Shown here: positions 14,752 to 21,944 of the stretch, piece after piece | Position numbering within the stretch: the stretch's first letter is position 1 | How the letters are laid out: the number at the start of each line of letters is the position of its first letter | Assembly (NCBI RefSeq): GCF_009600315.1 | Contig: NZ_WIWC01000044.1 | Span: 1-42,916, forward strand | Reading direction: 5' to 3' | From: Pseudomonas helleri | GTDB lineage: Bacteria; Pseudomonadota; Gammaproteobacteria; Pseudomonadales; Pseudomonadaceae | Length of the DNA stretch: 42,916 nt | Program-made: the position numbers and the translations under genes | Notes under the pieces: model-generated | The model's input: only the letters and a program-made list of their open reading frames with translations | Databases searched by the model: none | What the model was told of the DNA's origin: nothing

Positions 14752-16422
14752 TTATCCACGGGCCTCCTCCAGCACGATACGGCCGCTGGCGCACGCCGCC
14801 GTGGCGTTGCGATAAGCGAAGTGCAATTTGCTGCGTTCGCGATCAAAGCGCAGGGTCAGTTCAATGGCGTCGCCGGGACGCACCAACTGCTGAAACTTGA
14901 GCACTTCCATCCCGGCAAAGCGCGGCGGCAGGTCAAGCACTTGCTGGCCCAGCGTCATTGCCCACTCCACTTGCACCACACCTGGCAATACCGGGGTTGT
15001 GGGGAAGTGGCCACTGAAGTAAGCCAGATCCGGCGGTATCGACAGGTTGAGTGTCCACAGGCCCGCGTCTTCACGCTGGCTCATCACTTCGGGCAGCTTG
15101 GGGCGGGGTGCGAGCAGTAAGGCATCGACCTGCGCCTGAGGCAGTTTGCCCTGGCTGTTAAGGGGTAAGTTACGCAGCAGGCGCCAGCGACGTGGCAAAG
15201 CCAAAGCTTCGCAGTGGTCGCTCAAATGCTGGCGCAAGGCTTGAGTCAGCGCCCGGCGGCCGTGTTCGCGCAAGGCATACAGACCGCTGTCGCTGAGCAC
15301 CAGCAGCGCACCCAGCGACGCCCGGTTTTCGTGCACAACGCCCAGTCGGGCTTCCGCCACCCAGTCGTGGTGGGTCAGCGCGAGTTCGAGCATGGGCAGG
15401 GAGATGCGCTTTTCTTCGAGTTTGACGATACGGTCAAGGCGCCCGAGCAACTCAAAGCGTCCGTCAGCCTCAATGCGGGCCGCGTCGGCCGTGTGTTCGA
15501 CATGACCGATCGGCAAGTAGGCGGAGGTGATGCGCAGGGCGCCGTCGTCGCTCTGGCTCAGTTGCACATCGACAAACGGCTGCCAAAGGGTTTGCCCCTG
15601 ACGCCAGGCGATGCCGCCGGTTTCGGAGCTGCCGAAGATTTCAGTGGGCCATTGGCCTAAACGCGCGTGCAAGGCCTGCCCGGCCTCGGCGGGTAATGCA
15701 CCGCCCGAGGAAAACACCCGCTGCACGGCGCTTAAGGCAGGCCAGTCGAGGTTGTCAGCCATGCGCTTGAGCATGGCGGGGCTGGCAACCCAAGCAAATG
15801 AAGGATGTTCACGGCTGGCGCGTTGCATGTCCTCGGGAAAGGCCAATTGTGTGCGCACAAAGCTTCGGCCCGCACACAGCGGCCACAACACGCGGAACAA
15901 CAACCCGTAGATATGCTGTGCCGCCACACTGGCGATGATGCAGGCAGTGCCCAGTTCGGCCCCCCACAGCTGTTCCAGCGCGTTCACTTCATTGGCCATC
16001 TGGCGCAGGGTTTTGTCGATGCGCTTGGGCTCGCCGCTGGAACCCGATGTACACAGGCTCAGGTGGCAGGTGTCCAGGTTCAGTTCGGCGGCGTTTAATG
16101 GCGCATCAAACAAGGCTTCGAGTGCTTGCGTTGAAGTTATCCACAGGTCGACCTGCGCGTCCCAGCGTTGGCGGGTTTGGGCTTGCAGGTCGGCGGGTAA
16201 TAACACGCTGACCCCGGCCCGCCAGGCGCCCAGCAAGGCAATCGCCAGCTCAGCGGCATCCTCCAGGTGGATCGCCACGTGTTTGATCGCGCGTCGTTGC
16301 AGCCCTCCCGCCAGCCGCAAAGCCTGTTCGCACAGCCGCGCATGATCCAGTGCCGGATCAAAAGTTACGGCACGCTCTGCGTGCCCCTTCAGCACCAAGT
16401 GCTCAAGTTTTATCCAATTCAT
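14752..16422 (-). CDS. apeH: Fused APE starter ligase-dehydratase (ApeH-ApeI type)
   Basis: 556 aa from the ATG at 16422, which overlaps the upstream stop by 4 nt. Residues about 1-440 are an ANL adenylating enzyme: TSGSSGEPK (125-133), FGSSETG (263-269), GRLDRIVKLEEKR (327-339) and the C-terminal lysine motif NSQGKLP (422-428, K426). Residues about 455-556 are a separate hotdog dehydratase with GHFPTTPVLPGV (471-482, H472). The ligase would activate the aryl acid and load it on ACP; the second domain corresponds to ApeI, the partner of ApeP. In E. coli these are two genes. The fusion is seen directly as one uninterrupted frame; the function follows from the characterised pathway. Confidence 0.88.
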   Translation of the reverse strand: MNWIKLEHLVLKGHAERAVTFDPALDHARLCEQALRLAGGLQRRAIKHVAIHLEDAAELAIALLGAWRAGVSVLLPADLQAQTRQRWDAQVDLWITSTQALEALFDAPLNAAELNLDTCHLSLCTSGSSGEPKRIDKTLRQMANEVNALEQLWGAELGTACIIASVAAQHIYGLLFRVLWPLCAGRSFVRTQLAFPEDMQRASREHPSFAWVASPAMLKRMADNLDWPALSAVQRVFSSGGALPAEAGQALHARLGQWPTEIFGSSETGGIAWRQGQTLWQPFVDVQLSQSDDGALRITSAYLPIGHVEHTADAARIEADGRFELLGRLDRIVKLEEKRISLPMLELALTHHDWVAEARLGVVHENRASLGALLVLSDSGLYALREHGRRALTQALRQHLSDHCEALALPRRWRLLRNLPLNSQGKLPQAQVDALLLAPRPKLPEVMSQREDAGLWTLNLSIPPDLAYFSGHFPTTPVLPGVVQVEWAMTLGQQVLDLPPRFAGMEVLKFQQLVRPGDAIELTLRFDRERSKLHFAYRNATAACASGRIVLEEARG

Positions 16423-16964
16423 GCCCGGCCTCTTACCTGTTGCCGTATCAGCCATTCAATGGCAAACAGCAGCCCCATCAACCCGTAGGCGATCAGGCCG
16501 TTGTACAGCGTCCACCAGCTCAGCGGTGCCCAGAGGGTCAAACTGGCCGCGACCAGCCCGTTGAGCAGGAAAAACAGGCACCAGACTTTGGTCACCTGCC
16601 GTGTGTAATGAATCGCAATGTCGGGCAGCTCCGGTTCGCGCAACCGGGCCAAACGCTCAACCATCGGCGGGCCGAAACGCAGGCTCAGGCTGAACAGGCT
16701 GAGCATAAAGCCGCTGATCAGCACCGGGTACCAACGCAGCAAGGCCGGGCTGTTGAACAGTGCCAACAGTGCGCAAAACACCAGCGCGACTACGGCCATC
16801 CACAGGCCACCGGGACGTCGCTCGCCCGTCAGCGCGCGGCCCAGCCACAGACCGCCGAGCAGCAGTGCAAACTGCCACGGGGCGAAATGGGCCATGCCGA
16901 AATACACCGCAAAGGGGTACAGAACGCCCGCCAGTAACAAGCCCAGGCTGATCAGCCGGCTCAT
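16419..16964 (-). CDS. APE-cluster integral membrane protein (COG4648, ApeG-type)
   Basis: 181 aa with about six hydrophobic helices: LISLGLLLAGVLYPFAV, WQFALLLGGLWLG, MAVVALVFCALLALF, WYPVLISGFMLSLFS, VWCLFFLLNGLVAASL and NGLIAYGLMGLLFAIEW. No catalytic motif is seen. COG4648 proteins are regular members of aryl polyene clusters, between the ACP and ligase genes, but their role is unknown. ATGA-type overlaps occur at both ends. Confidence 0.83.
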   Translation of the reverse strand: MSRLISLGLLLAGVLYPFAVYFGMAHFAPWQFALLLGGLWLGRALTGERRPGGLWMAVVALVFCALLALFNSPALLRWYPVLISGFMLSLFSLSLRFGPPMVERLARLREPELPDIAIHYTRQVTKVWCLFFLLNGLVAASLTLWAPLSWWTLYNGLIAYGLMGLLFAIEWLIRQQVRGRA

Positions 16965-17215
16965 TCGACGGGATGAACCAGACGGTAAACCGCCTCAACC
17001 ACATCGTTGACGGTACGTACCGATTTGAATTCGTCAGCGGCGATTTTTTTGCCGGTTTTACGTTTGATATGGTCGATCAGGTCGACCGCGTCGATGCTGT
17101 CGATTTCCAGATCTTGATACAGATTGGCGTCCAGGGTGACGCGCTCGGGTTCCAGCTCAAAAAGCTCGACCAATGCGGTACGCAGGGTATTGAAAATGTC
17201 GTCGCGGGTTTGCAT
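16961..17215 (-). CDS. apeF: Acyl carrier protein ApeF
   Basis: 84 aa acidic helical carrier protein. The phosphopantetheine serine is S40 in LEIDSIDAVDLID. It carries the starter or growing chain for the APE synthase. Its start is 9 nt after the first ACP gene and its end overlaps the membrane-protein gene by 4 nt. Which ACP handles which stage cannot be told from sequence alone. Confidence 0.9.
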   Translation of the reverse strand: MQTRDDIFNTLRTALVELFELEPERVTLDANLYQDLEIDSIDAVDLIDHIKRKTGKKIAADEFKSVRTVNDVVEAVYRLVHPVE

Positions 17216-17224
17216 GGTTCGGTC

Positions 17225-17485
17225 TCAGGCTGCCTGTTTGGCCGTGACGAAAGCCGCAAGGCTGGCCACGTTGGAAAAGTGATTGCGGGTGTCTTTGGCG
17301 TCGGCATCTATTTTGATGCCGTAGGTTTTCTGGATGGCGAGGCCCAGTTCCAGCGCGTCGACCGAGTCCAGCCCCAAGCCTTCACCAAACAGGGTTTGTT
17401 GGTCATCAATGTCGCTGACGCTGATGTCTTCAAGGCCCAGGGCGTCGATGATCAGTTGTTTGATTTGCGTGTTCAGATCGCTCAT
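17225..17485 (-). CDS. apeE: Acyl carrier protein ApeE
   Basis: 86 aa from the ATG at 17485 (AAGGAG, 10-nt spacer); an upstream in-frame start at 17527 would add 14 unrelated residues. The phosphopantetheine serine is S41 in GLGLDSVDALELG. Two adjacent, divergent ACPs are typical of aryl polyene clusters. The gene starts 56 nt inside the 3' end of the acyltransferase gene. Confidence 0.9.
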   Translation of the reverse strand: MSDLNTQIKQLIIDALGLEDISVSDIDDQQTLFGEGLGLDSVDALELGLAIQKTYGIKIDADAKDTRNHFSNVASLAAFVTAKQAA

Positions 17486-18251
17486 CTGTGGCGAGCTCCT
17501 TAATAAAGTAGTCATGCACGAAGTCATTGAGCAGGCGCGAGGCTTTGGGTGGCGGGCCCAGCGCAGTAAAGGTGTTTGGGTCTATATCGGCGCCGACACG
17601 AAAACTGAAGTGCACGCGACGATCGGGAATGCGATACCAGGGTTCGGCCTTGGTCAGCGTGGTAGGGCTGACTTTGATGATCACCGGGGTGAGGATCTTC
17701 GCACCCCGCAGGGCAATCGAGGCCGCGCCGCGATGAAAGGCAGGCGGGTGCCCCGGTTGCGTGCGGGTGCCTTCGGGGAAAATGATCAGTGTCTGGCCTT
17801 CGCGCAGAGCATTTGCCGCGGTGTCGAGCATGTCGACGCTGCCGTCATTGCTGATGTATTGCGTGGCACGCACCGGGCTGCGGGTGAAGGGGTTTTGCCA
17901 CAGGCTCTGTTTGACAACGCAATTGGCGTTGCGCACCAGACCGATCAAAAACACCACGTCGATTAGCGACGGGTGGTTGGCGATGATCATCTGCCCGGGG
18001 CGCCCCAGTCGCTCAGCGCCTTGCACTTCATAGGTGAGCACGCCCATGCGCGCCATGCTGCGAATGAACAGCCAGAATAAGCGGCTGACCGTGGCGCGGG
18101 CACGTTCGCGCTGGCGAATGGCGTCACCCGGCAAGCAGCCCAGCACCGGGAAAACGATGAGCCGCAGGCACAGTCCGCCAAAGCCGAACAGCGCAAAGCT
18201 CAGCCCGGTGGCGATCAGGCGCCAGTAGTAAGCGTCGCGTCGATTACTCAC
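17430..18251 (-). CDS. PlsC-type acyltransferase of APE cluster (ApeD-type)
   Basis: 273 aa if the GTG at 18251 is used, which gives an 8-nt overlap with apeC; an ATG at 18311 would add 20 low-complexity residues. The 1-acylglycerol-3-phosphate acyltransferase motifs are clear: NHPSLID (92-98, His-x4-Asp) and FPEGTR (158-163). A hydrophobic N-terminal helix (LIATGLSFALFGFGGLCL) anchors it to the inner membrane. It probably transfers an acyl chain in building the lipid anchor. The last 19 codons overlap the ACP gene and look unlike a family C-terminus (Arg/Pro/His-rich), possibly from loss of an earlier stop. Confidence 0.85.
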   Translation of the reverse strand: MSNRRDAYYWRLIATGLSFALFGFGGLCLRLIVFPVLGCLPGDAIRQRERARATVSRLFWLFIRSMARMGVLTYEVQGAERLGRPGQMIIANHPSLIDVVFLIGLVRNANCVVKQSLWQNPFTRSPVRATQYISNDGSVDMLDTAANALREGQTLIIFPEGTRTQPGHPPAFHRGAASIALRGAKILTPVIIKVSPTTLTKAEPWYRIPDRRVHFSFRVGADIDPNTFTALGPPPKASRLLNDFVHDYFIKELATDERSEHANQTTDHRRPGP

Positions 18252-18966
18252 CGCTACGTTGCCAGTTCCAGACGCGGTGTTTCCAGGTGTGCTGGAAGCA
18301 GGTTTGCTCATCGAGCAAATGACGCACCAGCTGCAACGCGTGAGGCCACGGAGTTTTGACGGTATCGCCCGAGTGTCGATCCAGTGACAGTTGCCATTGC
18401 GAGCCAGGCGTCAGGAGCAGGCCGACGGCGTAAGGGAAGGGCACATCATCGACCCAGTGGGCATACGCGTGGGGCGGCTGTTCTTCGGTGATCACCAGCA
18501 ACACCGCGGGCGCGCCTTCGTTGAGCAGGGCGCAAGCCTCGATCAGACCGTGCTCCAGGCCATCTCCCGCCGCAGCGAGGGCGGTCTTTTCGCTGGTTTC
18601 GCCGCGCATGATCGACCATAGGCCGATCACCGCGTTATGCACCGAAAGGCTGAATTGGGTAGGGGACAAGGGCTGGTCGGTGGCCAGATCGCTGAGGATG
18701 TCGAACGTACGCGGTGTTTCGCCGTGACGGGAAATAAACACCAACGGCAGCGCTGCATGGCCTTCTGCAAGCGGCCAGCCGACGCTAAACGCCATGCGCG
18801 CCAACCTGCTGAGGCGCCGCCGCTGCATGGCCGGTAAAAATGACACATCAGGCGCGCTGTCGCTGGCAGCGAGCACGCGGGGTTGCTGGCTCCAGGCCTG
18901 CCAAGCGGCCACGCTTTCGAGGCCCGGGGCCCAGGCGTGCCATGCGGCAATATTAAACGTAATCAC
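18244..18966 (-). CDS. apeC: APE chain-length factor ApeC (ketosynthase N-domain-like)
   Basis: 241 aa from the GTG at 18966. The long upstream open frame (to 19218) crosses a structured leader and lacks ribosome-binding sites. The family (PF13723) normally opens with a segment like FNIAAWHAWAPGLESVAAW, which is exactly residues 4-22. VFISRHGE and SPTQFSLSVHNAV are ketosynthase-like, but there is no catalytic Cys or HGT motif, as expected of a chain-length factor. ApeC pairs with ApeO and sets polyene length. It is the first gene of the operon. A short hairpin (18978-18991) precedes the start, which has no clear Shine-Dalgarno. Confidence 0.85.
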   Translation of the reverse strand: MITFNIAAWHAWAPGLESVAAWQAWSQQPRVLAASDSAPDVSFLPAMQRRRLSRLARMAFSVGWPLAEGHAALPLVFISRHGETPRTFDILSDLATDQPLSPTQFSLSVHNAVIGLWSIMRGETSEKTALAAAGDGLEHGLIEACALLNEGAPAVLLVITEEQPPHAYAHWVDDVPFPYAVGLLLTPGSQWQLSLDRHSGDTVKTPWPHALQLVRHLLDEQTCFQHTWKHRVWNWQRSGE

Positions 18967-19424
18967 TGGAGTGTTATCCCGCCCTTGCGGGCTTACATGA
19001 TGTGGCGGTAGGCAGCGATCTATGCTCTTTACGAAATGTATCTGCGCTCGGTTATGCGGCGTTGAAAACAGGCTCGGAATGCTCATTAACAACACGTTAA
19101 CTCCGCTTCCTCGCCTGTTTTCGCCTTGCCTAACCTTCGCTCGAAAACATCTCGTACAGACCCTGGGCGACACCTTTAAAAGTGCCGGCATTATCCCGGT
19201 GCGGTTGGTTCGTAGCAAACATCCCGTTACCGTTCAATGCTGATTATTAAACAAGTCTGAACGCAATAGCTGTCATTTTGCCAGTATTGAATTGCCGGGT
19301 AGCCCTTATGACTTGCAAAAAGACGATATGTTCTCTGGAGACGTAGTTCATTTCGGTGCAAGGTAGCGAAGCTTCACAAATGACATCTACACTCGGGCAC
19401 TTATTGATACACGGAGGTCTTGAA
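18967..19424. promoter_or_regulatory. Divergent leader region between apeC and parA-like gene
   Basis: About 460 bp without a gene. Two minus-strand hairpins are likely part of the APE leader. One has 10-bp arms 19064-19073 and 19113-19122 (GAAAACAGGC/GCCTGTTTTC) with an inner TTAAC/GTTAA stem (19086-19090 with 19096-19100). The other is CCCGC-AAGG-GCGGG at 18978-18991, ending 11 nt before the apeC GTG. A weak sigma-70-like match on the minus strand is TTGAAC (19237-19232), 17 nt, TACGAA. The APE promoter therefore probably lies to the right of 19122. Toward parA, GGAGG at 19413-19417 is its ribosome-binding site. Confidence 0.5.
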
Positions 19425-20198
19425 ATGCGGCGCGTGGTGTTCAATCAAAAAGGCGGTGTGGGCAAGTCCAGCATCGCCTGCAATTTGGCTGCCGTCAGTG
19501 CCAGTGAGGGGTATCGGACCCTCTTGGTAGACCTGGACGCCCAGGCCAATTCCACCCAATACCTCACCGGGCTGACCGGCGACGAGATTCCGATGGGGAT
19601 TGCCGATTTCTTTAAACACAGCCTGTCGGCGAGTGTTGGTTCCAAGAAGAATCGGGTCGATATTTACGAAACACCCTACGAAAACTTACACATCATCACG
19701 GCCACCGCCGAGTTGGCTGATTTGCAGCCCAAGCTTGAGGCCAAGCACAAGATCAACAAGCTGCGTAAGTTGCTGGATGAACTGGCAGAAGATTACGACC
19801 GGATATATGTCGATACACCGCCCGCACTGAATTTTTATGCGGTATCGGCGTTGATTGCCTGCGATCGTGTATTGATTCCCTTTGATTGCGACAGTTTTTC
19901 GCGCCAAGCGCTGTATGGCCTGCTGGCTGAAATCGAAGAACTTAAAGAAGATCACAACGAGCACTTGCTGGTTGAGGGCATTGTGGTGAACCAGTTCCAG
20001 TCGCGGGCCAGCTTGCCGCAGCAAATGCTGGACGAACTGATCAGTGAAGGGTTGCCCGTCTTGCCGCTGTACCTCAGCAGCTCAGTAAAAATGCGCGAGT
20101 CACACCAAGCCAGTAAGCCGCTGGTGTATTTCGACCCGCGGCACAAACTGACGCAACAATTTGTTGAGTTGCACGACTACCTGGATCAGAACGCTTAA
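19425..20198 (+). CDS. ParA/MinD-family ATPase (orphan)
   Basis: 257 aa from the ATG at 19425, with GGAGG 7 nt upstream; the open frame extends to 19356 but that start has no such site. The deviant Walker A KGGVGKSS lies at residues 9-16, the A' motif LLVDLDAQANST follows, and YVDTPPALN is the Walker B region. ParA proteins are DNA- or surface-binding ATPases that position plasmids, chromosomes or protein clusters. No parB, parS-like repeats or cargo gene is nearby, so it is an orphan ParA, a type known in Pseudomonas. It is convergent with trxC: the two stops share TTAA at 20195-20198. Confidence 0.88.
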   Translation: MRRVVFNQKGGVGKSSIACNLAAVSASEGYRTLLVDLDAQANSTQYLTGLTGDEIPMGIADFFKHSLSASVGSKKNRVDIYETPYENLHIITATAELADLQPKLEAKHKINKLRKLLDELAEDYDRIYVDTPPALNFYAVSALIACDRVLIPFDCDSFSRQALYGLLAEIEELKEDHNEHLLVEGIVVNQFQSRASLPQQMLDELISEGLPVLPLYLSSSVKMRESHQASKPLVYFDPRHKLTQQFVELHDYLDQNA

Positions 20199-20635
20199 GC
20201 CCGCACCCCGTGGCTTTGCAGCCATGCCTTGAGTTGCTGCAAGGGGAAGGCTCCACTTTGGCGAGCGATTTCCTTGCCGTTTTTGAACAGAATCAAACTG
20301 GGGATTGAGCGAATCCCCAGTTGGGTCGCCAATTGTTGATTGGCTTCACTGTCCAGCTTGGCCAGCCGGCATGTGCCGAGCAACTGGCTGGCGGCTTGCT
20401 CAAACACCGGTGCAAATGCCTTGCACGGCCCACACCACTCGGCCCACACGTCCAGCAACAGCGGCAGGTCGCCCTTGATTTGACTGGCATAGTCGGTTTG
20501 GCGCAGGTCAAACGGCTTGGCCAGCAACACCTCATTTTTGCAGCGCCCGCATTTGGGGTGGTCACCCACGCGCTCGGCAGGAATGCGGTTCAGGCCGTTG
20601 CAGTGGGGGCAGGGAATCAGCAGCGGTTCGGTCAT
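20195..20635 (-). CDS. trxC: Thioredoxin TrxC (thioredoxin-2 type)
   Basis: 146 aa. The N-terminal zinc-ribbon cysteines C9, C12 (CPHC) and C29, C32 (CGRC) distinguish TrxC from ordinary thioredoxin, and WCGPC at 67-71 is the redox active site. IRSIPSLILFKNG contains the conserved cis-Pro. Cytoplasmic disulfide reductase; TrxC is part of the oxidative-stress response in other bacteria. A 15-nt palindrome GATGCGT-G-ACGCATC (20704-20718) lies about 69 nt before the start and could be an operator. Confidence 0.93.
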   Translation of the reverse strand: MTEPLLIPCPHCNGLNRIPAERVGDHPKCGRCKNEVLLAKPFDLRQTDYASQIKGDLPLLLDVWAEWCGPCKAFAPVFEQAASQLLGTCRLAKLDSEANQQLATQLGIRSIPSLILFKNGKEIARQSGAFPLQQLKAWLQSHGVRA

Positions 20636-20800
20636 GGGGGCACTCCATCAAAGCGGGTTCTGTATGGCGTGCAGTTCAGCAGATCATTGCCCAACCTGCC
20701 ACTGATGCGTGACGCATCTGCTCATACACGGCTGGCGCTCAGGTCAATCGCCGTGGTCAGGCTGTTAAGTCGGCATCTGAAGCACCTAGGTCATGTAGTA

Positions 20801-20821
20801 AATATCGCGGATTGCGATATT
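20801..20821. promoter_or_regulatory. Inverted repeat, probable HigA operator
   Basis: AATATCGC-GGATT-GCGATATT: perfect 8-bp arms with a 5-bp spacer, 48 nt before the antitoxin ATG. HigA-type antitoxins repress their own promoters through such palindromes. No toxin gene lies between it and the antitoxin. Confidence 0.55.
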
Positions 20822-20868
20822 CAGACCCGGGGTCTAACCTGCAAGGGGCAAATGGAAGGAATAACCCC

Positions 20869-21271
20869 ATGAATGCACAGATCGAACACGCTATACAGCA
20901 CTGGCCTTTTGTAGCGCCCCTGCTACGCAAGCCCAAAAGCGAGGCGGATTACGACGCGTTGGTCGTCGTCCTTGATGAACTGACCGACCTGATGGGCGAT
21001 GATGAAAACCATCCACTAATGGGGCTGGTAGACATTATTGGCGACTGGGTCGAAGCCTATGACCTTGAGCATCATCCGATGCCCAAGGCCAGTGGTGTCG
21101 ATGTTCTGCGTTCAGTGATGCAAGAGCACGGCCTGACCCAAAGTGATCTGCCGGGGTGTGGGTACACAGTCGGTGGTGTCCGAAATTCTCAGCGGTAAAC
21201 GCCAGCTCAACGTACGGCAAATTCGCTGGCTGGCCGATTACTTCAACGTGCCAGTGGATATGTTTATTTAA
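20869..21271 (+). pseudogene. HigA-type antitoxin (HTH) with a one-base frameshift
   Basis: The ATG at 20869 follows GGAAGGA. The first frame encodes MNAQIEHAIQHWPF through EHGLTQSDLPG, then changes to CGYTVGGVRNSQR and stops at 21198. Removing one G from the run GGGG at 21153-21156 restores the expected continuation (VGTQSVVSEILSGKRQLNV, ending VPVDMFI with a stop at 21271), which is the second half of the HigA-like helix-turn-helix. The break therefore lies within the DNA-binding domain. Either the gene is dead, or the extra G is an assembly error. HigA normally neutralises a HigB ribonuclease encoded upstream; no HigB-like frame is present in 20636-20868. Confidence 0.8.
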
Positions 21272-21539
21272 CGCTTTGAGCCTGCACCACGCTGTCCAGC
21301 GTGGCATCGATCAACCCCTTACTCATTTCAACCAATTGCAGGCTGGCGAAGGTCAAGCTGTGGCTGGTTTGAGGGGAGGCGAGCTGGCTTTCTGCGCTCA
21401 ACACCGCTGCGCTGCCGAGTAACTGCGCGGTTAGCTCAAGCGCAAGCTTGATCGGGATGCCGGGATTTACGCTGAACAAGGGTTCGCCTGTAAAGCTTTG
21501 GCCGAAAGGTGTTGGGTTTTGTAGGGTTAGATCGGGCAT
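21264..21539 (-). CDS. DUF3077 family protein
   Basis: 91 aa. The LFSVNPGIPIKLALELTAQL start of the domain and a later LQLVEMSKGLIDATLDS are characteristic of the Pseudomonas DUF3077 family of small helical proteins with unknown function. GGAG with a 6-nt spacer precedes the ATG. The 3' end overlaps the last codons of the broken antitoxin on the other strand by 8 bp. Unlike the related gene at the left edge of the window, no junction-type leader is seen upstream. Confidence 0.85.
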   Translation of the reverse strand: MPDLTLQNPTPFGQSFTGEPLFSVNPGIPIKLALELTAQLLGSAAVLSAESQLASPQTSHSLTFASLQLVEMSKGLIDATLDSVVQAQSVK

Positions 21540-21944
21540 TGGAAAACTCCGCTATGAAGTAGACGAACGAATTTTTAGACCATGCGTTCCACTATGAAGA
21601 GCCCGACCGTCAAACCGGATCACGAATGTGTCGTGACGTTGGCGAGGATAGGGGCTGACTGCGTGAGGGTCAATCAGAGGATGTTCCGGCGGGGCATGAA
21701 GATCACAAGCGTTAGTTTTTTGAAAAAACATCTTTATTAAACGAAAAACCTACGCGTTGGTTGTTGCTCGTTCGACATTGCCATTAGGTTAATGGCGCTG
21801 CGGGTATGTGCTCGTAAGTATAAGCCTGAGAGTTTTCGGCCGGTCCCGCTGTTATGTAAACAACAAGGCCAATTCAATACAGGTATTGAATTGGCCATGT
21901 ATGAGATTCCTGAGAGGGATGCTCAATCAATGATAATTAAGTGC
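21540..21944. other. AT-rich intergenic region with a terminator hairpin
   Basis: About 400 bp without a supported gene. It holds an A/T palindrome GTTTTTT-G-AAAAAAC (21715-21729) and a perfect 14-bp hairpin at 21867-21896. The plus-strand frame at 21792-22046 lacks a ribosome-binding site and runs through the hairpin, so it is not called. Confidence 0.5.
21858..21896 (-). terminator. Terminator for the two-repeat protein gene
   Basis: Perfect 14-bp inverted repeat, GGCCAATTCAATAC (21867-21880) and GTATTGAATTGGCC (21883-21896), separated by 2 nt. On the minus strand it is followed by TTGTTGTTTA, and it lies 48 nt past the stop of the gene at 21945-22694. Confidence 0.65.

Noticed and set aside
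18967..19218. N-terminal extension of ApeC from the ATG at 19218
   Set aside because: It crosses the leader hairpins, lacks a ribosome-binding site and encodes nothing like the family N-terminus, which begins right after the GTG at 18966.
20704..20718. Palindrome GATGCGT-G-ACGCATC before trxC as a defined OxyR or other operator
   Set aside because: The palindrome is real, but it does not match a consensus I can name, so it is only mentioned under trxC.
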